Shown: one piece after another, positions 1 through 6,542 of the stretch
Layout of the letters: the number at the start of each line of letters is the position of its first letter
Position numbering within the stretch: the stretch's first letter is position 1
Assembly (NCBI GenBank): GCA_964432925.1
Contig: CAYSPM010000027.1
Span: forward strand, 1 to 22,563
Length of the DNA: 22,563 bases
Direction: 5' to 3'
Origin: CAYNTC01 sp964432925
Lineage (GTDB): Bacteria; Planctomycetota; Phycisphaerae; Sedimentisphaerales; Anaerobacaceae
Program-made: the position numbers and the translations under genes
The notes under the pieces: generated by a model
The model's database searches: none
What the model was told of the DNA's origin: nothing
Seen by the model: only the letters and a program-made list of their open reading frames with translations

Positions 1-41
1 ATCAATAATCAATGATCAATAATCAATAATCAATAATCAAT
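1..41. repeat. Heptamer tandem array (ATCAATA)n
   Basis: Nearly six head-to-tail copies of the 7-mer ATCAATA, one of them with G in the last position, ending 6 bp before the tRNA-Gly gene. The array may continue to the left of the window. Two other arrays with a 7-bp period lie at 10389-10430 and 18702-18736. Nothing shows a function; it may be a slippage-prone spacer. Confidence 0.85.
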
Positions 42-47
42 TGCAAC

Positions 48-118
48 GCGGGCGTAGCTCAATGGTAGAGCATCGGCCTTCCAAGCCGACTATGTGGGTT
101 CGATCCCCATCGCCCGCT
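48..118 (+). tRNA. tRNA-Gly(TCC)
   Basis: Complete cloverleaf. The acceptor stem GCGGGCG (48-54) pairs with CGCCCGC (111-117), with T118 as discriminator. The D arm GCTC..GAGC is present, and the anticodon stem TCGGC/GCCGA encloses the loop CTTCCAA with anticodon TCC at 80-82. The T arm GTGGG-TTCGATC-CCCAT is standard. It decodes GGA and GGG. CCA is not encoded. A run of six T (118-123) follows directly and may end transcription. Confidence 0.95.
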
Positions 119-474
119 TTTTTGCTGTGCACTTCTCGAATTCTATAGCAAGGTATTTTAGTGGGCTATCCTGATGAGTCACGAAGACTTTGTCTGCGGA
201 TTTCTAACAACTTGAAGTCCATACGGTCGAAGTGGTAGGGGAGGTTGGAATTTCTCTATTAGCGGTACGAGGCACACATCTACACTTACGGCACACAAAC
301 CAGCCAGAGAATTCACACCGGAACTGTGAGATTTTTGGTAACAATTGAGAAAATTATATAGTCCGAAAAATCCACGTGCCGTTGTAAAGGCTTCTGTGCA
401 TAAGAATTATGCTGACTGTATAACAGTTCGAAAAAAGAATCCGAAAAAAATTCTTGGAAAATGGGGTTTGTATG
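119..474. other. Gene-free stretch between tRNA-Gly and mraZ promoter
   Basis: About 355 bp without a convincing gene. The open frames here lack ribosome-binding sites and plausible protein sequence, and one runs into mraZ out of frame. There is a G-rich patch around 230-246 (GGTAGGGGAGGTTGG) and a weak inverted repeat, GAATTTCTCT near 248 with AGAGAATTC near 306. No known structured RNA could be recognised. Confidence 0.5.
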
Positions 475-502
475 TTGACCTAGTGGTAGAAAGTGGTAAA
501 CT
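475..502 (+). promoter_or_regulatory. mraZ promoter with MraZ-box-like operator
   Basis: A -35 TTGACC (475-480) and a -10 TAAACT (497-502) lie 16 bp apart. Between them sit two GTGGT units (483-487 and 493-497) spaced exactly 10 bp, so one turn of the helix apart. Further downstream is AGTGGGA (523-529). MraZ proteins of other bacteria bind several GTGGG-like repeats with 5-nt spacers upstream of their own gene. The arrangement suggests autoregulation of the division cluster by steric block of RNA polymerase. Both boxes have T at the fifth position, so the match is good but not perfect. Confidence 0.6.
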
Positions 503-537
503 ATCCCTGTTAATAGCAAGTGAGTGGGACGAAAGAC

Positions 538-1032
538 ATGCTTTTATTAACAGGGGAATTCCAGCACGTAATCGATGGCAAGGGCAGAGTCCTCGTTTCC
601 AATAAGCTTAGAAGCCAGATTGATGTCGATGAGCACGGCAGCAATTTCTATCTCGTCCTCGGCGCCAATGGCATCCTCTGTCTTTACCCTGAAAGATACT
701 TCGAGCAGATCATTCTCGCAGGTGCACCTGAGAGGGCTCCATCCGACGAGGCCGTAGTGTTTGAGCGAATGAGCTCTGCCCTGGCCAACAAGGTCGAGCT
801 TGATGCACAGGGTCGGCTGCTGCTAACCGAGAGGTTACGAAAGCGAGCAGGGCTAAAGGATCACGTTACCCTCGTAGGAGTCAGAGACCACATCGAGCTG
901 TGGAATGACGAGGACTGGCAGCAGTACGTTACAGATAACATGCCTCAGTACCAGAAACAGATGTCGGAGGCGCGCAAACGCGTCTTACGTGAACAAAATA
1001 ATCAGCTTAAGTATTCGCTGGAGACGGAATGA
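538..1032 (+). CDS. mraZ: Transcriptional regulator MraZ
   Basis: MraZ is a double AbrB-fold DNA-binding protein that forms ring oligomers and controls the division and cell-wall cluster from its upstream repeats. Both half-domains are visible. The first opens with GEFQHVIDGKGRVLV (DGKGR signature); the second carries VELDAQGRLLL (DAQGR signature) followed by the typical hydrophobic hairpin and an aromatic tail. The length of 164 aa is somewhat above the family norm of 140-155 because of a charged C-terminal helix. ATG at 538 was chosen because the protein then starts immediately before the conserved GEFQH; the GTG at 520 would add six unconserved residues without a ribosome-binding site. The stop overlaps the next start (ATGA), so the next gene is probably translationally coupled. 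Confidence 0.95.
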   Translation: MLLLTGEFQHVIDGKGRVLVSNKLRSQIDVDEHGSNFYLVLGANGILCLYPERYFEQIILAGAPERAPSDEAVVFERMSSALANKVELDAQGRLLLTERLRKRAGLKDHVTLVGVRDHIELWNDEDWQQYVTDNMPQYQKQMSEARKRVLREQNNQLKYSLETE

Positions 1033-1238
1033 TTGGACAAAGTTCGGATCACTACAGGATTGTGCGTGGGGCTTTGGCTGGTGAAAGGCCGGTTGACGAA
1101 GAGACCTTCAACTCGCTGGCTGTTCTAAATGAGCGGCTTGACCAGCTCAAGAGGGCCGACAAAGTTTTTTCAGGTGTTGTGTTCTCGCCTCACGTTGAAA
1201 AGCTTAGAGGCCGTAAAAGCCCAATGACCGTGGGTTGA
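1029..1238 (+). CDS. Small unknown protein between mraZ and rsmH
   Basis: I do not recognise this 69-aa protein. It is likely a real gene: its ATG overlaps the mraZ stop in ATGA, GGAG lies 5 nt upstream, and it fills the gap between two conserved division genes on the same strand. The sequence is soluble and charged, with no signal peptide or membrane segment. A helical stretch (residues 20-48, ending NERLDQLKRADKVF) is predicted by eye, followed by a basic, glycine-containing tail. Its position suggests co-expression with MraZ and RsmH, but no function follows from that. Confidence 0.7.
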   Translation: MIGQSSDHYRIVRGALAGERPVDEETFNSLAVLNERLDQLKRADKVFSGVVFSPHVEKLRGRKSPMTVG

Positions 1239-1322
1239 GAAGCTGAATTTATCGTGGCGGGGCCTGGTTTCGCTTAGCAATAAACTATGGCGGCCATGGC
1301 CTGTTAACGTAAGGTGAATGGC

Positions 1323-2219
1323 TTGACAGCAGAGCATATCCCGGTCCTTACGGAGACTTTAGCCGAGCAGATAACTTTACCCCCGGATGGGATAATGGTC
1401 GATGCGACCATAGGACAGGGAGGTCATAGTTATCTGTTCGGCAAATCTTTAGGCCCTAAAGGCCTTATCATCGGCTTGGATATCGATGACAAGGCTATCG
1501 AAAGTGCCCGAAAGAAGCTGAAGGACCTCACATGCAAGGTAGTATTGGTCAGATCGAATTTCTCGGAAATCAACCAGCGGGTGAGCGAGCAGGGCATAGA
1601 CAGGGTTGATTTTGTGCTGGCAGATTTGGGTGTATCTTCGGCGCAGCTTGCCGACGACCGTATAGGACTGAGTTTTCAGAAGGATATGCCCCTTGATATG
1701 AGAATTGACAAAAGATTGAAGACTACCGCTGCCGATATAGTTAATAAAGAGGACGAAAAAACTTTAGCCGATTTGATTTACGGATTCGGCCAGGATAGGG
1801 CTTCTCGCCGCATAGCTCGGTTCATAGTGCAAAAGCGGGCGGAAGAGCCAATTTCTACTACTGGCCAGTTGGCAGATGTAGTGTGCAGGGCACTTAGAAG
1901 GCCGGGCCAAAAACGAAGATGGCGGCTTCACCCGGCAACCAGGACCTTTCAGGCACTAAGGATAGCCGTTAATAATGAGCTGGAGAACCTAAAAGAGTTC
2001 CTCACTGTTGTGCCCCAGCTCCTTAAGAAAAATGCGAGGATTGCTGTGATAAGCTTCCACAGCCTTGAAGATGGATTGGTTAAGCGTGACTTTCGACAAA
2101 ATGAAAAGAAAGGAATCTATAGCGTTGTCGCACAAAAGCCAATTGTGCCTACACGCGACGAAATCACAGTAAATCCACGTGCAAGAAGTGCAAAATTACG
2201 GATCGCGCTGAGAAATTAG
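1323..2219 (+). CDS. rsmH: 16S rRNA (cytosine(1402)-N4)-methyltransferase
   Basis: RsmH (MraW) methylates N4 of C1402 in the decoding centre of 16S rRNA using S-adenosylmethionine. The family landmarks occur in order: HIPVLTE at the N-terminus, the SAM-binding loop DATIGQGGHS, GLDIDD at the end of strand 2, the long signature DLGVSSAQL...PLDMRID, FGQDRASRRIARFI, ATRTFQALRIAVNNEL and the C-terminal ISFHSLEDGLVKRDFR. The length of about 300 aa is normal. The start is uncertain. TTG at 1323 has AAGGTG six nt upstream and places the start next to TAEHIPVL; a GTG at 1314 in the same frame would overlap that ribosome-binding site. It is the third gene of the division cluster. Confidence 0.95.
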   Translation: MTAEHIPVLTETLAEQITLPPDGIMVDATIGQGGHSYLFGKSLGPKGLIIGLDIDDKAIESARKKLKDLTCKVVLVRSNFSEINQRVSEQGIDRVDFVLADLGVSSAQLADDRIGLSFQKDMPLDMRIDKRLKTTAADIVNKEDEKTLADLIYGFGQDRASRRIARFIVQKRAEEPISTTGQLADVVCRALRRPGQKRRWRLHPATRTFQALRIAVNNELENLKEFLTVVPQLLKKNARIAVISFHSLEDGLVKRDFRQNEKKGIYSVVAQKPIVPTRDEITVNPRARSAKLRIALRN

Positions 2220-2254
2220 CACTGAATATGAGAAAGTGGAAATGGAGTTTCGCC

Positions 2255-3133
2255 ATGACATCTGACGCCAAACTCGGACTACTACTGGGCCTTATCTTCA
2301 TATTTTTAATTGCACTGATAATTAATGGAATACCACGTTTTCGGGCTGTTGCAAACGATAACGAGTTGGCGGAAGAGACGTTGAATTTTGACAAAGATTC
2401 TCTTGGTCTGGCATCTGGAGCTCGAAAGGCACAAGAAACCCTCGACTGGGCGGAGTACCTTCAGAGGCAAGCTGATACTACTCAACCGGAGACTGACTCT
2501 AAGTCGGTTGGCGAGACTATTCGCTCTACCATTCCATTGCCTGGAAGTTCACCTATGGCAAACCAGTCGGACGAACTACACCAGACCGAGTTGAAAGTAA
2601 CTCCTGTTGCATCTCCGACAACTGCTTCCAGAGCCGGTAGGTCTGACGAAACCGCATCGACTAATACTCCACAACCCATAGAATATGTAGTTTGTGACGG
2701 TGACAATCTTGCTAACATAGCCAAGAAGTTCTATGGTCCTGAGCAGGGAAACAAGAGGAGAAATGTGATGAGAATATTTGCGGCCAACCGTAGCCGATTA
2801 AGATCGCCCGATGAGGTTCACGTCGGACAGAAGTTGGTCATACCACCTTTGACCGCGTCTACTGCCAACGACGGCGACTCACAAGGAGTCTTTTCAGAGG
2901 GGCTTTTTGAAAAAGTCGAGTCAATCGGCAGGAAACATCTCTCAGCTCTCGGTCACGCAGAAGGCAAGGGCCGATGGTACATTGTTAAAGAAGGCGACAG
3001 TCTGTGGAAGATCGCCGCCGAACAGCTTGGAAGTGGCGCACGCTATCAAGAGATAGCTAAGATTAATGGAGGTATTCTAAACGATGAGGATGATATTGCC
3101 GTTGGTACCCGTTTGAAAATGCCACCTCGATAG
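2255..3133 (+). CDS. Membrane-anchored protein with two LysM domains
   Basis: A 292-aa bitopic protein. Residues 7-25 form a single N-terminal membrane anchor (LGLLLGLIFIFLIALII). A low-complexity Ser/Thr/Pro linker (about 75-142) is followed by two LysM modules: 144-197 (YVVCDGDNLANIAKKFYG...VGQKLVIPP) and 241-290 (YIVKEGDSLWKIAAEQLG...VGTRLKMPP). LysM binds N-acetylglucosamine-containing glycans, so the protein probably links the membrane to peptidoglycan. No catalytic domain is present. ATG at 2255 was chosen because GGAG lies 7 nt upstream; the in-frame ATG at 2228 has no such signal. It lies between rsmH and an ftsL-like gene, which suggests a septal peptidoglycan role (inferred). Confidence 0.85.
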   Translation: MTSDAKLGLLLGLIFIFLIALIINGIPRFRAVANDNELAEETLNFDKDSLGLASGARKAQETLDWAEYLQRQADTTQPETDSKSVGETIRSTIPLPGSSPMANQSDELHQTELKVTPVASPTTASRAGRSDETASTNTPQPIEYVVCDGDNLANIAKKFYGPEQGNKRRNVMRIFAANRSRLRSPDEVHVGQKLVIPPLTASTANDGDSQGVFSEGLFEKVESIGRKHLSALGHAEGKGRWYIVKEGDSLWKIAAEQLGSGARYQEIAKINGGILNDEDDIAVGTRLKMPPR

Positions 3134-3192
3134 GACAAGCCAGCGAGCCTGTGTGGGCATTGTGTTCTGCTTTTGTGGAGACTTGTTAAGCT

Positions 3193-3402
3193 ATGGGATT
3201 GCGGCTTCGTTTTTTTTTCGCTGTTTTTTGTTTTACTACTCTTCTTGTTCTAACTGTCTATCTGCGTAGCGCGAATAATCGTAGCTATTACAGGCTCATA
3301 ACGTTAAAAGCCGAGCACAATCGATTGAAGCAGCAGCTCTGGCAAAAACAGTTACAGCTTGAGAGTTTGACTAATCCTGCTGCAATTTCGCAGCATCTTT
3401 AG
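3193..3402 (+). CDS. ftsL: FtsL-like bitopic division protein
   Basis: A 69-aa protein with a short basic N-terminus, one membrane segment (about residues 5-23, FFFAVFCFTTLLVLTVYL) and a short coiled coil (about 36-60, LKAEHNRLKQQLWQKQLQLESL) outside. This is the layout of FtsL, which with FtsB and FtsQ recruits and activates FtsW/FtsI at the septum. The primary sequence of FtsL is poorly conserved, so the call rests on topology, size and position between rsmH and ftsI. It is shorter than E. coli FtsL (121 aa) and ends soon after the coil. An FtsB/DivIC-like identity is the main alternative. Confidence 0.7.
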   Translation: MGLRLRFFFAVFCFTTLLVLTVYLRSANNRSYYRLITLKAEHNRLKQQLWQKQLQLESLTNPAAISQHL

Positions 3403-3466
3403 CATTGACCATGTCCACATTTCGATATTTTGAATCGGCTTTGGCTTTGAAGTAGTAGACATTTTG

Positions 3467-3674
3467 TAAGACGTAGGCTCTGTTGAAAACCTAAAAGTTG
3501 TCATTCCGAGCGAGCTCCCCTTCTTGCTTTCGCAAGAAAGCAGGGGAGCGAGTCGAGGAATCCCTCGGCTTGGCTCGGGACAGGTCTGTTTTTAATAGAT
3601 TTCTCCACTCCGCGTCCCTAAGAGACGCTTCGGTCGAAATGACAACCGGCCTTTTCAACAGAGCCTAAGACGTA
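3467..3674. mobile_element. 190-bp MITE with 9-bp target duplication
   Basis: The element proper is 3476-3665. It begins with GGCTCTGTTGAAAA and ends with the exact inverse TTTTCAACAGAGCC (14-bp perfect terminal repeats). TAAGACGTA stands directly on both sides (3467-3475 and 3666-3674), a 9-bp target-site duplication. Inside is a second inverted pair, GTCATTCCGA (3500-3509) with TCGAAATGAC (3634-3643), and a nested hairpin GCTCCCC..GGGGAGC. There is no open frame, so it must have been moved in trans. The GGCTCTGTTG ends recall IS6-type termini, but those usually make 8-bp duplications, so the parent family is open. It separates ftsL from ftsI. Confidence 0.85.
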
Positions 3675-3703
3675 TCAAAAGCAGTGGAAAGATCTCTGGT
3701 TCC

Positions 3704-5476
3704 ATGAATAGGCAATGTCGCACAGCTATTTTCTTTCTTCTGATCATGATTGGAGTGTTTCTTTTTCTTTCAGGTTGGTGTTTTTACCTACAATACTTCA
3801 GAGCCGAGCAATACACCCAGGCGTGTATTGCGCAGCAGCGGGCTTATAGCGATCGTAAGCCTCAACGTGGCGTGATTCTTGATTGCAGGGGCAGAGTGCT
3901 TGCCGCGAGCAACGTAATCCGTACAGCCTTTGCCGAACCGAGGATTATTAAAGACCCAAAGGATACCTCAACTTGCCTTGCCTCTATAGTGGATATGGGT
4001 GCGCATGATATTTGCAGGCTGATCACAGAAAGCAGCAATCCGGGCTTTGTGAAGGTCAAAACGGACCTTTCATCTGAGCAATGCGCCGCAGCCAGCAGGA
4101 TTCATGGTATTGGCATACAGTATGACTGGCTGCGTCACTATCCTATGGGCCGTTTGGCTGCACATGTTCTTGGTTTCACCAGCGCTGATGGTCGCGGCCT
4201 GGCCGGCGTTGAATTTCAATATGACAAGAATTTGCAGGGATCATCGGGTGAGAGTGTGTACTTCGCCGATGTGCGTCGCCGACCTATTTGCCCCTATCGG
4301 CCCTTTCAAACAGAAAGTGAGCAATTGCATGGCAGTGTCGTTCCAGTCGACGGCCTTAGTCTTATTCTTAGCCTTGACGCAGTCATTCAGCAGTTTGCGT
4401 GGACTGAGCTTCTCAAGCAATACGAAAGTTATGGGGCTGAGTCGGCCTTGGCAATTGTGGCTGAACCGAGGACCGGAGCGCTGCTCGCTATGGTTTCGCT
4501 GCCCGATTTTGATCCAGCCGATGCCCGCTTTACTGATCCGAACCTTTTCTGCAATCACGCTATAACCGATCAGTTTGAGCCTGGTAGCATAATAAAGCCG
4601 ATTGTTGCCGCAATTGCACTCGATGCCGCTGCTGTAAATAGAGATGAGAAAATATTCTGCGAACATGGGAACTACTATGGCAAAGGCTTTGGCCGAATAG
4701 GTGAATATCGCAGAGGTTTTGGCAATCTGACAGTGCGCGAGATTCTGGTCGAATCAAGCAATATAGGTATGGCTAAGATTGGGCAAAGGCTTGGCAAAGA
4801 GAAGCTGTATGATGGCCTGAAGTTTTTTGGATTTGGCAAAAAAGTTGGTATTGAGCTTCCGGGCGAGGCTGAAGGCCTGTTACGGCATCCTGGTCAATGG
4901 ACTGGATATAGCGTGACACGGATTCCTTTCGGGCAGGAGATTTCTGTCACAGCGATTCAGTTAGTCCGAGCTTTTTGTATCCTTGCCAACCAGGGCCGCT
5001 TAGTTCGACCACATCTTGTAAGGGCCACAGTGGATAATCATGGCTTGATTATCGATGCTAAACCTGCACTACCGACAATCGGTTACATTGTAAAACCCGA
5101 GATCGCCAAATGGATTGTCACAGAAGCTATGACAGGTGTTGTTAACGAGGGTACGGGCAAGAAGGCTAAGCTGGGAAAATGGCAGGTATTTGGCAAAACC
5201 GGTACCGCTCAGTTGGCTGCAAGCAAAGGGGGAGGTTACCAAGAAGGTGCGTATATCGCTTCTTTTATAGCCGGTGCTCCAGTTGAAGATCCTCGTGTAA
5301 TTGTTTTGGTTTCGGTCCGAAAGCCCAATGTCAGTCTTGGCAAAGGTTACACAGGAGGAACCGTAGCTGCTCCTGTAGCTGCGGCGATACTCAAAAAGAC
5401 CCTGAACTACCTCCAGATCCCTCAAAGAAACAAAATACCCTCGCACCTTACTGCGAAATATACACGAAAACAATAA
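3704..5476 (+). CDS. ftsI: Peptidoglycan D,D-transpeptidase FtsI (PBP3-like)
   Basis: A class B penicillin-binding protein that crosslinks septal peptidoglycan. It has a single N-terminal membrane anchor (about 8-31), then the dimerization-domain start RGVILDCRGRVLA (55-67). The transpeptidase domain has all three motifs: S295-x-x-K298 in FEPGSIIKP, S351-S-N353, and K498-T-G500 in FGKTGTAQ. The length of 590 aa is typical, and no PASTA domain follows. The position in the division cluster after ftsL favours FtsI over Spo-type relatives. The MITE lies 30 bp upstream, so the native leader may be disrupted or the gene may depend on read-through. No murE, murF or mraY follows; the next genes run the other way. 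Confidence 0.93.
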   Translation: MNRQCRTAIFFLLIMIGVFLFLSGWCFYLQYFRAEQYTQACIAQQRAYSDRKPQRGVILDCRGRVLAASNVIRTAFAEPRIIKDPKDTSTCLASIVDMGAHDICRLITESSNPGFVKVKTDLSSEQCAAASRIHGIGIQYDWLRHYPMGRLAAHVLGFTSADGRGLAGVEFQYDKNLQGSSGESVYFADVRRRPICPYRPFQTESEQLHGSVVPVDGLSLILSLDAVIQQFAWTELLKQYESYGAESALAIVAEPRTGALLAMVSLPDFDPADARFTDPNLFCNHAITDQFEPGSIIKPIVAAIALDAAAVNRDEKIFCEHGNYYGKGFGRIGEYRRGFGNLTVREILVESSNIGMAKIGQRLGKEKLYDGLKFFGFGKKVGIELPGEAEGLLRHPGQWTGYSVTRIPFGQEISVTAIQLVRAFCILANQGRLVRPHLVRATVDNHGLIIDAKPALPTIGYIVKPEIAKWIVTEAMTGVVNEGTGKKAKLGKWQVFGKTGTAQLAASKGGGYQEGAYIASFIAGAPVEDPRVIVLVSVRKPNVSLGKGYTGGTVAAPVAAAILKKTLNYLQIPQRNKIPSHLTAKYTRKQ

Positions 5477-5608
5477 TTGCTGTCATATTATTCACTGCCA
5501 GCTAAAGTTGGGCATATTAGCTCAACAATACAAAGTACCATCGCATTAATGCATCGTAACTAACTACCACCGCACGTACCCAATTTGTTCGTAGGTACTG
5601 TCTTGTCA

Positions 5609-6358
5609 CTATGGTTTCCACCTAAGCCTGTATAGTTCACTTGCCTTAACAAACTCGACATGGCCGTCAACAAATAGTACGTTGCAGCCCTCGCTCTGGT
5701 GGTTATCCGTAGTCAGAATTTCAGGCCCACCGACTTGGTTCCAACCCGGCTCGGTCTCAAATAGCAGCACCATGTCGGGTGGCGCATTCACACCAAGCTT
5801 TGCCACGTTTTCGTTCATTGCGTAATTGCACGGACCTTGCGGTGCGCCCTTACAACAAAACAATTGTGGAACTACTTCAGCGTGCTCAATTAGCAAATCA
5901 CACCATTCGGATGGAGTCGGGAACATGTCATCATAATCATTGGCATAGATGATCATCGCCTTACCAAGGCTTGATAGGTTCGTGCCGCACGTCATTCGAA
6001 AGGCAAGTTGTCTGGTTCTGGCAAGTGCCGGCATCAGAATGCCCATCAGTAACGCGATCAGAGGCACAGAAACGGCTGGGATGCAGATGCCTGCGATGGC
6101 AAGGCCCTGACCTTTCAATTGGCCGGCACTTTTATTAATCTTACATAGACTCACGATGCCGAGAACTATCGCAGGTATCGCCGTGATAAGGCAGGTAAAC
6201 GGACTAAGAATGGCCAATACTAACGAGGCAATAGCCATCCCACTTGTTTTGGCAGCCGGCAGGGCAGGGGGCGCTGAAGCGGTACTCAGAGCAGAGCTGC
6301 ACGAGCTACAGACCTGAGCATCATCCGGATTTTCTGTTCCGCATTTTGGACAGTACAT
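5609..6358 (-). CDS. Zinc-ribbon, DUF4190 and prepilin-like membrane protein
   Basis: A 249-aa three-part protein. Residues 3-20 are a zinc ribbon (CPKC..CSSC, Cys 3, 6, 17, 20). Residues 39-105 are a two-helix membrane unit of DUF4190 type (GMAIASLVLAILSP...). From about 108 it continues like the prepilin-type H-X9-DG proteins of Planctomycetota: a helix PALARTRQLAFRMTCGTNLS, YANDYDD, and near the end HQSEGCNVLFVDGHVEF. The spacing here is H-X10-DG, one residue longer than the usual motif. An excellent ribosome-binding site (AAGGAG, 8 nt) supports the start. The N-terminal ribbon means it is not a processed pilin in the usual way, because the pilin-like helix is internal. Its function is unknown. 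It converges with ftsI. Confidence 0.8.
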   Translation of the reverse strand: MYCPKCGTENPDDAQVCSSCSSALSTASAPPALPAAKTSGMAIASLVLAILSPFTCLITAIPAIVLGIVSLCKINKSAGQLKGQGLAIAGICIPAVSVPLIALLMGILMPALARTRQLAFRMTCGTNLSSLGKAMIIYANDYDDMFPTPSEWCDLLIEHAEVVPQLFCCKGAPQGPCNYAMNENVAKLGVNAPPDMVLLFETEPGWNQVGGPEILTTDNHQSEGCNVLFVDGHVEFVKASELYRLRWKP

Positions 6359-6474
6359 TTTCGATTCTCCTTATTATTTAACACTTACTAAATGCTGAAT
6401 CTCGACAGTATATCTCCACTAAATCGTAGTCATCATTAAATAAATGTCAAAGTGATTTTTTCCTTTCTTTTTCA

Positions 6475-6508
6475 GCCAAAGTTGCTGCATCGCTTGAGCC
6501 GTGCTGGC
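6475..6508 (-). pseudogene. Relic copy of the mrdA 3' region
   Basis: These 34 bases match 8057-8090 inside mrdA at 31 positions, in the same orientation. Read in the mrdA frame they give QHGSSDAATLA, where mrdA has QHGSSDAAPLA, the conserved end of the transpeptidase domain. Similarity stops on both sides. The relic sits just after the stop of the channel gene and, by chance or history, in the same frame as that gene. It forms a direct repeat with mrdA around the channel gene. Confidence 0.6.
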
Positions 6509-6542
6509 TTGCGTCACAACTCTCACTTATTTTCCAATTAGC

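Noticed and set aside
171..205. CTGATGAGTC followed by ACGAAGAC, resembling a hammerhead ribozyme core
   Set aside because: After the possible stem II (GTC/GAC) the required GAAA is missing, and no stem III with the cleavage-site trinucleotide can be drawn. It is probably chance.
313..519. Open frame of 68 codons on - upstream of mraZ
   Set aside because: No ribosome-binding site, no recognisable protein, and it crosses the mraZ promoter.
345..605. Open frame of 86 codons on + before mraZ
   Set aside because: It overlaps the start of mraZ in another frame, runs through the promoter and has no ribosome-binding site or family likeness.
4104..4757. Several open frames overlapping ftsI on both strands
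   Set aside because: Shadows of ftsI, which has all transpeptidase motifs in its own frame.
5477..5608. Possible bidirectional terminator between ftsI and the convergent gene
   Set aside because: Only weak 4-5 bp stems (GTACC..GGTAC) without a U-tract are present.
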